A DNA stretch of 64,000 nt from CAVPTL01 sp963794415. Its GTDB lineage: Bacteria; Actinomycetota; Thermoleophilia; Gaiellales; JAICJC01. Where the stretch lies: contig CAWCDI010000003.1 in NCBI GenBank assembly GCA_963794415.1, positions 1-64,000 on the forward strand. Direction: 5' to 3'. The translations under genes and the position numbers were made by a program. Positions 32,551 through 40,779 of this stretch are shown one piece after another (the first letter of the stretch is position 1; each line of letters begins with the position of its first letter). A model generated the notes under the pieces. It worked only from the letters and a program-made list of their open reading frames with translations. It made no database searches and was not told the DNA's origin.

Positions 32551-32952
32551 TCAGGAGGCGGGCGGAGGCCACTCGCCCAGCGGATGGCCGATCTCCCAGT
32601 CATGCCCGAACGGATCCTCGATGCGGCCGACCAGCCATCCGTACTCCTCGGTGACCGGCACGATCTCGGTCGCCCCGAGTCCGACGGCTCGGGCCTGGAC
32701 CGCGACCGGGTCGGCCACCTGCAGAAGCATGCGCACCGTGCTGCCGCCAAGCGTCCGCGGGCTGAAGTGGCGGTGGTCAGGGGCCTCGTCGGTGACCCAG
32801 AGCGACGTGTCGTCAACCTCGAGCACCGAGACGACCGACGGCTCTGCATCGGTGCCGCCGACCCGGAAGACCTCGGTCGCTCCGAAGGCCGCGCGGTAGA
32901 ACTCCACCGCCGCGCGGCCGTCTCTCACCGAGAGCTGAGCCGAGATGCCCAT
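32551..32952 (-). CDS. VOC superfamily (glyoxalase/PhnB-like) protein
   Basis: A 133-residue PhnB/YdcJ-like member of the vicinal oxygen chelate fold: LSVRDGRAAVEFYRAAFGA, WVTDEAPDHRHFSPRTLGGS, RIEDPFGHDWEIGHPLGEW. The family includes glyoxalases, resistance proteins and antirestriction-like proteins; the function of this one is open. Single gene between the disrupted membrane gene and the helicase. Confidence 0.85.
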   Translation of the reverse strand: MGISAQLSVRDGRAAVEFYRAAFGATEVFRVGGTDAEPSVVSVLEVDDTSLWVTDEAPDHRHFSPRTLGGSTVRMLLQVADPVAVQARAVGLGATEIVPVTEEYGWLVGRIEDPFGHDWEIGHPLGEWPPPAS

Positions 32953-32973
32953 GCGCCGAGTGTATCGCGCACG

Positions 32974-35769
32974 CTATCGCCAGATCCGCCGCCGGCTGGT
33001 GATGTATCTGCTGCGCCCCGCATCGACCGAGACGGCAATGTCCCGACCGGCGTCATCACGCGTGTAGAGGAGCTCACTCGGCCCGAGCCATCGCTCGAAC
33101 GCGGCGTGGAACGCCTCCGCGCGCGACCGTCGCCGCCCGAAGTCTGAAGGCACCGAGAGCCACTCCCGCAGGAACGGCACATCACCATCACGTGCGTAGG
33201 CCAGGCTGAGGCGCGGCCAACCCTCGGATCCCGGTAGCAGGCGCGAGACGAGGTATCGCGAGTTCGACCCGGATGCAAGCACCTCGTCCAATGCCCGTGT
33301 GAAGCGCTCATTCTCCTCGGGTGTTGCCTGGGTCAGATAGCAGCGCAGATACCCTGAGCTCCGCGGCTCGATCACCAGCGACGTCGCCCCCGCCGGGCTC
33401 AACTCGCGGAGCTTCACAGACGTGTCGCAAATCGCTCTTGCGATGAGGTCGAGCGGCGCCTCGGTCGGTAGCTCGCGATCGAGCCGCCGGATGCGCCCGA
33501 TGCTTTTCCAGATGCCGATCGGCCCCCGCGAAGCCGGCAGGTGAAATCCCGCCGGTTCCGCCTCGGAGACTGTCCGCGGTGTGCTCGTTCGCGGCTTGAT
33601 CAGAAGGGTCTCGAGCTCGGTCGACTCGTAGGGCTCCCCGATCCGCCATCGCGTTCGCGCCTGGTTTCGATCCGCCGAGCGAAGCATCATCGCTTGATTG
33701 ATGGTGGCGAAGGCGGCGTCCGGTGGGGGCGCGACCGGGCCGAGATCGGGGTGTACATGGGACGGGCCCTGTTCGATGACGCCGTCCTCCGACGGTGCGA
33801 ACAGCTGGTTGTGGCGCCGTACGAACCGCGCATAGTCGCCAGCCCCCTGGGCGAGCTCGGGGGCAACGCAGACGATGTCCCAGTTCGAGGAGAGCTTCTC
33901 GGGGTCTGCCGGGTCGAGCCGGAGCGACCGACCTCGCATCTGAGTCACCGACATCGATGTGGTGACCTGCGTCAAGTCCACCAGGCAGTTGACGCATGGT
34001 GAGTCCCAGCCTTCACCCAGCAAGCCCCGCGTACCCACCAGCACCCGGGTGGCTCCGCCCTGGAAGAGCCGGGTGGCGAGCTCGACCCAGACGCCTGTCT
34101 GCCAATCTCCTCCCCCCGCGTAAATGCGGCAGAGCCCGTCGGTCTCGGTCTCGTGCCAGCCACCGAGGCGATCTCCGGCGAGCCTGGCAAGCTCAGCGAT
34201 GAGAAACTCCGCGTCGGAAGGCGCGCATCGCAGTCCACGGCCGGACACGAGAAGCGGCCGCAGCGGAGCAGTTCGCTCATCGCCGACGATCGCCAAAACG
34301 GCACTCGGCGCCGTTCCGGCAAACGGATCGAGCACGCCCGCAAGCGCGACATCGGACTCCCGCGCTCCTTGCTCGGTGTCGGTCAAGACCAGCGCTCGCA
34401 GACTGCTGGATCGAGAGTCCAGCTCGAGACTCAGAACGTCCGCCAGCGCGAGTCGCTTCGCCTGGGAGTTCAGGAGCAGGCGGTCCACGTCGGATGCAGC
34501 CCGCTGGATACCCCGTCTGCTGAGCGTGAACCCCAGAGCCCGGAGGGCGTCGCCGATGGCCGAGTATCGCGCTGCCGCCTCCGGAGCGGGATCGGGGGCG
34601 AGACATCGCAGGGCGTAGTCCGACAGCAGCACGATCCAGTCGTCGAGGGACGGACGTTCTCGGTAGCCCTCGCCATTCGGTGCACCTCGTGGCAGTGGAA
34701 GGCCCGAGTCGTTGAGATACTTCGCTGAAGCCCGGGCAAGCGCCGGATGGGCCCGCTGGAATGCCGCCCATGAGAGCTCGGCCCCTTCGCCGGCCTCGCG
34801 TTTGCGCTCTTGTGTCCTCTGGAGGATCCATTCAGGCAGGCTGAGGTAGGTGTCGCTGGGGTCGTGCAGCGTCGTAACGAGCTCCTGGAAGCGGATCTCT
34901 CGCTCCGAGAGCCACTGGGTCTCGGATTCGAGCGGCCGCGTGAACCACGCAAGCTCCTGGTAAGGAGCCAGGCAGCGGTCTCGCACGACGGCAGGGGTGG
35001 GCACCTGGAAGTCCACCGACCCCAGAATTGCCTTGTACAGCGCTTGCTCGTCGCTCGTAAGCGCCGTCGGCGGCGTGGCCGTCAACCCGACCACGTGCAC
35101 GTCGCCGAGCTGCGACAGCACAGCCCTGACGACGTACCCCCAAAGCGATGCCAGGTGGTGGCACTCATCCAGCACCACAGTGCCTACACGCCTTTCCGCG
35201 AGCCGTTGGATTCGCTGCCGCGCGCCGGGCGCTAGGAGGGAAAGGAGCGAGCTCGCTCCAGCCGGCGACCGTGCGATCTCACGCTTCAGCGTTGCGGTCA
35301 CCTGCGCGATCTCGGCATCTCGGCGACGCAAAGCAGCGCCGCTCCACGAGCGTGAATCGGCGATGACCTCTGCGACGCTCGATGCGACCGCCGCGCCCCG
35401 CTGTTCGGCCCACCGGCGCTCTGCCACCTCGCTGAGTACCTCGCCGGGATCGTTGAGCTGACAGAGCGCCTGATACGTGAGGCAAGCAAGCGGGGCATCG
35501 ACGTTGGCTACCGCCGTCCCGGCGGGGGCTCCAAATTGCTCGGCCGCCTTGATCCACTGCGTCTGGACGGCCGAGTTTGGTGCCAGCACCAGAGCCGGGC
35601 GTCCCAGCCTGCGGACGATCTCCATCCCGATCAGTGTCTTGCCTGACCCCGGTGGTGCAACGATGTACGTCCGGTCGCGGCCCGCGGCGAGGTCGTCCGC
35701 GAAGGCATCCAGAGCGAGTTCCTGGTATCGCCGCCAGGCGCCGCCGAATCGCAGGTCCTCGAAGATCAA
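32974..35769 (-). CDS. Large SF2 DEAD/DEAH-type helicase
   Basis: A 931-residue superfamily 2 helicase. Motif I APPGSGKT at residues 38-45, motif II DECHH near 198, motif III GLTATPP near 226, motif V GTRGLLGEGWDSP near 578 and motif VI TQMRGRSLRLD near 611. A long insert of about 230 residues between the two RecA-like domains is rich in helix, and a C-terminal 300 residues has no domain I recognise. The layout resembles the helicase subunits of type III restriction and XPB-like systems, but no methyltransferase, nuclease or other partner lies nearby. It stands alone, 21 bases after the VOC gene on the genome map and divergent from none. Function unknown; DNA repair and phage defence are both possible. 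Confidence 0.85.
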   Translation of the reverse strand: MIFEDLRFGGAWRRYQELALDAFADDLAAGRDRTYIVAPPGSGKTLIGMEIVRRLGRPALVLAPNSAVQTQWIKAAEQFGAPAGTAVANVDAPLACLTYQALCQLNDPGEVLSEVAERRWAEQRGAAVASSVAEVIADSRSWSGAALRRRDAEIAQVTATLKREIARSPAGASSLLSLLAPGARQRIQRLAERRVGTVVLDECHHLASLWGYVVRAVLSQLGDVHVVGLTATPPTALTSDEQALYKAILGSVDFQVPTPAVVRDRCLAPYQELAWFTRPLESETQWLSEREIRFQELVTTLHDPSDTYLSLPEWILQRTQERKREAGEGAELSWAAFQRAHPALARASAKYLNDSGLPLPRGAPNGEGYRERPSLDDWIVLLSDYALRCLAPDPAPEAAARYSAIGDALRALGFTLSRRGIQRAASDVDRLLLNSQAKRLALADVLSLELDSRSSSLRALVLTDTEQGARESDVALAGVLDPFAGTAPSAVLAIVGDERTAPLRPLLVSGRGLRCAPSDAEFLIAELARLAGDRLGGWHETETDGLCRIYAGGGDWQTGVWVELATRLFQGGATRVLVGTRGLLGEGWDSPCVNCLVDLTQVTTSMSVTQMRGRSLRLDPADPEKLSSNWDIVCVAPELAQGAGDYARFVRRHNQLFAPSEDGVIEQGPSHVHPDLGPVAPPPDAAFATINQAMMLRSADRNQARTRWRIGEPYESTELETLLIKPRTSTPRTVSEAEPAGFHLPASRGPIGIWKSIGRIRRLDRELPTEAPLDLIARAICDTSVKLRELSPAGATSLVIEPRSSGYLRCYLTQATPEENERFTRALDEVLASGSNSRYLVSRLLPGSEGWPRLSLAYARDGDVPFLREWLSVPSDFGRRRSRAEAFHAAFERWLGPSELLYTRDDAGRDIAVSVDAGRSRYITSRRRIWR

Positions 35770-35821
35770 GCTGTCCTACGATGGCCCGGTCGGCGGCGCA
35801 TGCGGTGAGTCTAGTGTCCGC

Positions 35822-36754
35822 TCAGGAGGCGATCGGCTCCCAGTCGGCCCGCGGATCGGGCAGCGGGGTCAGCCGCGCCTCTGCCGCCTCGCGGGTTGCC
35901 TCGAGCCACGGCGGGAGGATGATCTTCTTGCCGAGCTCCTCCACCGGCCCGTCCACCGTGAAGCCCGGCTCCTCGGTCGCCAGCTCGTAGAGCACTCCGC
36001 CCGGCTCGCGGAAGTAGAGCGAGTGGAAGTAGTGGCGGTCGACGAGGCCGCTGTTGGGCACGCCAACCTGGTTCAGCAGGTCGATCCACTGCCCCATCTC
36101 CGCGTCGGTGGTGTACCAGGCGATGTGGTGCACGGTGCCGGCGCTCGGGCGCCCGGCGGTCTCGGGGATCGGGTCGAGGGCGATCCAGCTGCCGCGCTTG
36201 TCACCGCGGAGCTCGAACACGTCCCCCCGCGCTCCTCTGCGCCCAGCAGCTGCTCGCAGGAGCGCCGCGCTCGACTCCGGCCGCATGCTGTAGGAGCGCA
36301 CGCCCTCGAAGCCCTGGAGCGCGAGCTCTGCGGGAATCTCGGGATGCACCGCAACGAGCGGCTCGTCGGTGCTGTCGCTGACCACGAACTCGTGGCCGAG
36401 GCCCTCGGGATCGGCGAAGCGGAGCGAATCGGGCCCGCGCTCGACCGCGACACCGGCCGCTGCGAGCCGCGTTGCCCAGAAATCCAGCGCTGCGAGCGAG
36501 CCCACGCGCCACACGATGCGGTGCACCATGCCCGCGCCGGCCTTCCCCGGGATCGCGCCCGGATACTCGAAGAACGTGAGGTCGGCCCCGGCCTGCGCGC
36601 GCTCTGCCCCGTAGAACAGGTGGTACACGCTGGGATCGTCCTGGTTCACGCTCTTGGCGATCAGCCGCAGGCCCAGCACGCCGGTGTAGAACTCGACGTT
36701 CTGGCGGGCATCGCCGGTGATCGCGCTGATGTGATGGAGACCATCGAGCTTCAT
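35822..36754 (-). CDS. Ring-cleaving dioxygenase, MhqO-like (VOC family)
   Basis: A 310-residue protein with two glyoxalase-fold units: KLDGLHHISAITGDARQNVE and TVHHIAWYTTDAEM provide the first metal histidines and LYELATEEPGF the glutamate. The pattern matches the hydroquinone/catechol-type extradiol dioxygenases MhqO/LinE. Start ATG 36754, with GGGAAGGG 8 bases upstream. It diverges from a MarR gene with a strong inverted repeat between, as mhqR controls mhq genes in Bacillus, so quinone-type stress response is inferred. Confidence 0.88.
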   Translation of the reverse strand: MKLDGLHHISAITGDARQNVEFYTGVLGLRLIAKSVNQDDPSVYHLFYGAERAQAGADLTFFEYPGAIPGKAGAGMVHRIVWRVGSLAALDFWATRLAAAGVAVERGPDSLRFADPEGLGHEFVVSDSTDEPLVAVHPEIPAELALQGFEGVRSYSMRPESSAALLRAAAGRRGARGDVFELRGDKRGSWIALDPIPETAGRPSAGTVHHIAWYTTDAEMGQWIDLLNQVGVPNSGLVDRHYFHSLYFREPGGVLYELATEEPGFTVDGPVEELGKKIILPPWLEATREAAEARLTPLPDPRADWEPIAS

Positions 36755-36783
36755 GATGTGCGCCCTTCCCTTCGGGATGGATG

Positions 36784-36832
36784 TAGTTGACTGCGCAAGC
36801 AATTGTATTGTATATGTCTGCGCAGTCAGCTA
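36784..36832. promoter_or_regulatory. MarR operator with divergent promoters
   Basis: Perfect inverted repeat TGACTGCGCA (36788-36797) / TGCGCAGTCA (36819-36828), extended to 14-base arms with one mismatch (36784-36797, 36819-36832). Inside it lies a plus-strand promoter: TTGACT (36787-36792), 17-18 bases, GTATAT/TATATG (36810-36816). The minus strand has TACAAT-type -10 sequences for the dioxygenase. A MarR dimer bound here would block both genes. Confidence 0.75.
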
Positions 36833-36843
36833 ATCTGCAGGAC

Positions 36844-37281
36844 ATGCCTGACCATCACTTTACCCAGCTCGAAGAGGACGCCTGGGACGGCTTCCTCCAC
36901 ACCCACTCCGCGCTCTGGAAGGAGCTCGAGGCGCGCATGCTCAGGGCCCACGGCCTGCTCCTCTCGAGCTACGACGTACTCCTGACGCTCAACCAGGCCG
37001 GCGCCGGCGGAGTGCGCATGTCCGAGCTCGCCCGTCAGGCGCTGATGACCACCGGCGGGCTCACGCGCCTCGCCGACCGGCTCGAGCGCGACGGGCTCAT
37101 CACCCGCACGCGAAGCGCGGAGGACGGGCGGGGGTTCGTCGCATGCATCACTCCCGCGGGCAGGCGGCTGCTCTCGCGGGCGCGCCGCGATCACGTGCGC
37201 GACGTGCGCGAGCTGGTGCTCGACCGTCTCGACCAGGCCCACCTGCGCGCGCTGGCAGAGAGCTGGGAGCGGCTGCGCTAA
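36844..37281 (+). CDS. MarR-family transcriptional regulator
   Basis: A 145-residue winged-helix protein: HGLLLSSYDVLLTLNQAG, MSELARQALMTTGGLTRLAD and the wing TRSAEDGRGFVACITPAGRR. The start is ATG 36844, with AGGA 5 bases upstream; two further in-frame ATGs upstream lie within or before the promoter. No cysteine near the N-terminus, so the thiol-switch mechanism seen in some quinone-sensing MarR proteins is not evident. Presumed repressor of the divergent ring-cleaving dioxygenase. Confidence 0.9.
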   Translation: MPDHHFTQLEEDAWDGFLHTHSALWKELEARMLRAHGLLLSSYDVLLTLNQAGAGGVRMSELARQALMTTGGLTRLADRLERDGLITRTRSAEDGRGFVACITPAGRRLLSRARRDHVRDVRELVLDRLDQAHLRALAESWERLR

Positions 37282-37285
37282 CGGA

Positions 37286-37320
37286 CAGAGCCCGCCGGGG
37301 CTCCAGTCCGACGGGCTCTG
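37286..37320 (+). terminator. Hairpin after the MarR gene
   Basis: CAGAGCCCG pairs with CGGGCTCTG, plus CGG/CCG after a one-base mismatch, 5 bases after the MarR stop codon. Loop of about 9 bases; no U-tract. Confidence 0.65.
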
Positions 37321-37457
37321 CGACCGCCTCGTTGCCGTAGGCGGTACCCCGCCCCCCGGATCGCTGTCCCCTGCGGCCCCCGGGGGGATCCGACAGGTGT
37401 TACCCGAATTTTGACCCATCCGCAACGACGACGGAAGCCCCTGCCTATGCTTGCGTG

Positions 37458-37700
37458 ATGGCCGTCACCGCCACCACTCGCGACCGCGGAGCCGAAGCCG
37501 CACTCATGCTGGGGGTGCTCGGGCTGGTGGCGCTGCCCGTGGTGCCGTCGGTCGCGGCAGTGATCGTGGGGGTGAAGGTGCGGCGGAAGATCGATGCCGA
37601 CCCGGCTCTCACCGGATCGCGGATGGCAGGGGCCGGCATCGTGCTCGGCGTCATCGGGATCCTCGCGGCCGTCGTGGTGGTGTGGTTCTTCGCCGCCTGA
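37458..37700 (+). CDS. DUF4190-type small membrane protein
   Basis: An 80-residue protein with two hydrophobic segments (LMLGVLGLVALPVVPSVAAV and GAGIVLGVIGILAAVVVVWF) around a basic turn (KVRRKIDADPALTGSRMAGA), the DUF4190 pattern. Start could be ATG 37458 or GTG 37455. TATGCT lies about 7 bases before it, so it may be leaderless. Function unknown. The 176-base gap upstream contains the MarR terminator and a GC-rich hairpin (CCCCCCGG...CCGGGGGG, about 37352-37386). Confidence 0.7.
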   Translation: MAVTATTRDRGAEAALMLGVLGLVALPVVPSVAAVIVGVKVRRKIDADPALTGSRMAGAGIVLGVIGILAAVVVVWFFAA

Positions 37701-37706
37701 GCGGCG

Positions 37707-38663
37707 CTACTGCGGGATGGTGAGGTGCTCGGTGTCCTCGTTGCCCTGGCTGTCCCACGCCGTGACCGTGACCGTCTGGCCCGGCGTGAACGCGCCCAGC
37801 CGCCAGATGAACGCGCCCGCGCAGTCCGGGCCGTCGATGGGGAGCATGCCGCACGTCGGCGCGGGCATGTTCCGCGTCGCCTCCGGCGCGAGCACCGAGG
37901 TGACGTGAGGCAGGTGGTAGCCGCCCACGTTGTCCAGCGCCTGGATGAGCGTCACTCCGTTCACCGCTATCCGGGCCGGCGGCAGGGCGTTGTACATGCG
38001 GGCGTTTACCCCCTTGAGCCAGCCCGGGGCACGCGCGTCCTCGATCCGCGCGTCCAGGAATCCATCGCGCATCTGCCATGAGAGGATCGCCGGCGGCGTG
38101 TGATCGGCCGGATCACCCAGCGGCCCAGCGGCTCTCAGCGGATCGAGGAACCCGCAGGGCTTGAACCCTTTCACCGGGCCTGACGAGCACGGGAAGAACG
38201 AGAAGCTGGTGATGTGCACGTGCCACTCAGACCGGCACGACCAGCCGATGAACTGGCCCGCGACCACCCTCTGGCCCACCTTGACCCGACTCATTAGGTG
38301 CCCGTAGCCCCACCCGGCGATGCGCGTCAGCCCGCAGAAGCTCGCGCGCTTGCCGTACCTGGCCCAGACCCTGCCGCCGGTGATTGCATAGACCTGCCGG
38401 CAGGCGTGGAGAGGAGCCGATCTCGCGCAGGTGCTGCCGTCGATGGGGAGATCGACGCCGCGGTGCCACACCAGCCCGGGGCCGTCGGCGGAGTAGTCGA
38501 TGAACGACTCACCACCGCGGAAATCGAGGAACCCGGCCCGCACGGCGTGCTGCTGATGGAGCGGGCGAAGCGGCCAGCCCGCAGACGCATGCGCGACGCC
38601 GGGAGCACCCGCGACGGCAGCGACCAGCGCCAGCGTGGCGAGTGACCTTCGGACGAGCCCCAT
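37707..38663 (-). CDS. Secreted M23 (LytM-like) metallopeptidase-type protein
   Basis: A 318-residue secreted protein: signal peptide ending near AHASAG, then a LasA/LytM-like beta domain with HRGVDLP (HxxxD zinc ligands), YGHLMSRVKVGQRVVAGQ (the active-site histidine) and WHVHITSF (HxH). The C-terminal half has an Ig-like look (GQTVTVTAWDSQGNEDTEHL). Conserved cysteines suggest disulfides. M23 enzymes cut peptidoglycan cross-links or elastin-like substrates; with a distinctive long loop here the specificity is unclear. Confidence 0.8.
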   Translation of the reverse strand: MGLVRRSLATLALVAAVAGAPGVAHASAGWPLRPLHQQHAVRAGFLDFRGGESFIDYSADGPGLVWHRGVDLPIDGSTCARSAPLHACRQVYAITGGRVWARYGKRASFCGLTRIAGWGYGHLMSRVKVGQRVVAGQFIGWSCRSEWHVHITSFSFFPCSSGPVKGFKPCGFLDPLRAAGPLGDPADHTPPAILSWQMRDGFLDARIEDARAPGWLKGVNARMYNALPPARIAVNGVTLIQALDNVGGYHLPHVTSVLAPEATRNMPAPTCGMLPIDGPDCAGAFIWRLGAFTPGQTVTVTAWDSQGNEDTEHLTIPQ

Positions 38664-38745
38664 GCCCGGGTACTCGGCCGGCGAGGGGTAGTTTGAAGCG
38701 AACGTGGGCGCCGGGCAGGATCGTCCTGCCCGGCGCCCACCTGCA

Positions 38746-40674
38746 TCACTTGCTGAACGAGTTCAGGAAGCCGGTGTTCGGCGTTCCGACGCCCGTGACA
38801 TCGTCCCAGCCGGCCTTCGTCACCAGGCTCGAATCCTGGTTGAACGTGCGGATGCTGTAGAGGATGCCGTCGGCCGGTGTGAGCCCGTTGGCGTAGTCGG
38901 GCCGCACGTTGGCGTCACCGGTGTGCACTCCGAGCACGTCGGTGAACGTCCCGGCGTGCGCCCGGGTCTGCGCGTAGACGGCCGGGTTCAGGAACCCGAG
39001 GCGCGTGGTGGCGTGCTCGGTTGCCATCGCCACCATGCCCGCCATCAGCGGCGTCGCGAGGCTGGTGCCTCCGTAGCGGGCCTCGCCGTAGCGAACCCCG
39101 TTGGGGAACGTCTGCGTCTCGCCCACCAGCATGCCGGTGGTCACGTCGCCGTCGAGCGCCACATCGGGAACGCCGCGCCCTGCGGGAGACCCGCCGGTGA
39201 CGACGCCCTTCTGATACGCCGGGCGGTTGAACAGCGTCGAGAAGCCGCCGCCCGATCCGTACAGGAACGGGTCGGCTGCGCTCGGCTCCCACGACTTGCC
39301 GTCGGCGCTGAGGACCCACTTCTTGGTGCCCCAGCCGGTCTGCCACAGCATGCTGCCGTCCGGGCCGATCGCGCTGGCCGTGCCGCCGACCGCGGTCACC
39401 CACGGGTCGGAGGCGGGATAGTCGGTCTGCACGAGGCCGGTGTTCAGGGCCTCGTCGCCGTTGTCGCCCGACGAGAACAGGAACGTGATGCCCTGCAGCT
39501 CGCCCTGGAACACGATCTGCTCCTCGGCGACGATGTCTGCGGCGGTCTCGTCCGAGTCGGGGTTGCCGTACGAGTTGGAGATGACCGTCACCTTGTCCTG
39601 ATCGACTGCGCGGGCAAGCGCCGTCTCGATGTCGGAGTTCTCGCAGCTCGATGCGGCGTAGTAGACGACGTTGGCGCCGCCTGCCATGCCATGGGAGGCC
39701 TCGACGTCGAGCGTCTCCTCACCGGCCCAGCCGGGCGGGTCGCACTCGGTGGCATGCCCGAACTTCTTGGGCAGCACCTGGCTGAACTGGCCCGCGGCGA
39801 ACTTGGCGTCGCCGTGCTTGTTGGCATACCGGTTGGCGTCGGCCTCGATGGTGGAGGCGGCGTAGGCATCGACGATGCCGATGGTCGCGCCCTTGCCGGT
39901 CAGCGTGGTCTTGTTGACCCCGTAGGCCGACCGGAACTGCGACGGGATGTAGCCGCACACCGCGTAGTCGCGGTATGCGCCCTTGAACTTGGGCAGCTTC
40001 GTCTTGAAGTCGCCCTGGGTCTCGCCCGAGATCTGGCCGTAGGAAAGCGAGCACGGCCTGGCGTTCAGGAACGCCGGCGGAGGCGGATCCGAGATCATCG
40101 GCTTGACGAGGGCAGAGGCGCTCAGACCCGAGACGCCCAGCACGGAGCCCGCCACGGCGGACGGCACGCTGGCCGCGGTCGATGCGCCGCGCACGAGCTT
40201 GCCCGCGCGGCGGTAGACGTTGAGGTTCACGCCAAAGGCGCGCTCGGCCGCAGCAACCGTGCCGCTGGCAGAGATGTAGCGGTGCGACGCCTCGACGCCC
40301 GTCACCTTGAGCCCGCTTGCCCGAAGCCAGGCGCTGACCTTCGAAACCTGTGCCGCCGAGGGCGCGAACTTCGCGCGGTAGGCGGCGGGCGTCATGAACC
40401 GGTGGTACTGCGCGGAGCCCGGCGTCGATACCGCCGCGACAGCCGCCTTCACCGCGTTCACGCCGCCGCGCGGGGCGAGATACACCCGCAGCGCGACCGG
40501 TGCCGCAGCGTTCGAGTGCCTCACCGGCGCGGCCTTGGCCCAGCCGGGGACAGCCCCCGGCAGTGCCGCGCGACTGCTGCTCGCTGCGAATGCGCCGGAC
40601 GCGCTCGCGGCGACGACCAGCCCGCCCGTCGCGCCGATCAGCGCGACGTGCTTCAACCTTGACCCATTCACCAT
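38746..40674 (-). CDS. Secreted S53 peptidase (sedolisin/kumamolisin type)
   Basis: A 642-residue serine-carboxyl protease from ATG 40674, where AGGAG lies 5 bases upstream. Signal peptide (VALIGATGGLVVAASASGAF), a pro-kumamolisin propeptide (about residues 60-190), and the catalytic domain. The Glu-Asp pair is in GEETLDVEA (E-x3-D), the oxyanion aspartate in FSSGDNGDEA, the nucleophile serine in GGTSLATPLMAG, and the calcium-binding C-terminus in GWDDVTGVGTPN. Members are active at acid pH and are made as self-cleaving precursors, so it is probably a scavenging protease secreted by an organism that meets acidic conditions. Confidence 0.93.
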   Translation of the reverse strand: MVNGSRLKHVALIGATGGLVVAASASGAFAASSSRAALPGAVPGWAKAAPVRHSNAAAPVALRVYLAPRGGVNAVKAAVAAVSTPGSAQYHRFMTPAAYRAKFAPSAAQVSKVSAWLRASGLKVTGVEASHRYISASGTVAAAERAFGVNLNVYRRAGKLVRGASTAASVPSAVAGSVLGVSGLSASALVKPMISDPPPPAFLNARPCSLSYGQISGETQGDFKTKLPKFKGAYRDYAVCGYIPSQFRSAYGVNKTTLTGKGATIGIVDAYAASTIEADANRYANKHGDAKFAAGQFSQVLPKKFGHATECDPPGWAGEETLDVEASHGMAGGANVVYYAASSCENSDIETALARAVDQDKVTVISNSYGNPDSDETAADIVAEEQIVFQGELQGITFLFSSGDNGDEALNTGLVQTDYPASDPWVTAVGGTASAIGPDGSMLWQTGWGTKKWVLSADGKSWEPSAADPFLYGSGGGFSTLFNRPAYQKGVVTGGSPAGRGVPDVALDGDVTTGMLVGETQTFPNGVRYGEARYGGTSLATPLMAGMVAMATEHATTRLGFLNPAVYAQTRAHAGTFTDVLGVHTGDANVRPDYANGLTPADGILYSIRTFNQDSSLVTKAGWDDVTGVGTPNTGFLNSFSK

Positions 40675-40705
40675 CGGACTCCTCATCCGGGACCCAAACG
40701 GGCGC

Positions 40706-40734
40706 ACTCTAGAGAGCACTTGCATTGGAGTCAA
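40706..40734 (-). promoter_or_regulatory. Promoter of the S53 peptidase gene
   Basis: TTGACT (40729-40734), a 17-base spacer and TAGAGT (40706-40711) on the minus strand, about 30 bases before the start codon. Confidence 0.65.
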
Positions 40735-40779
40735 GGTAATTAGGGCCGGGTGCAAAACGCTGCGTACTTCGGCGCCGGC

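Noticed and set aside
32974..35769. A phage-defence island around the helicase
   Set aside because: The neighbours are a VOC protein, a ring-cleaving dioxygenase and a broken membrane gene; no nuclease, methylase or toxin gene.
37320..37440. A possible riboswitch or leader RNA before the DUF4190 gene
   Set aside because: Only GC-rich hairpins without the conserved core of any riboswitch class I know.
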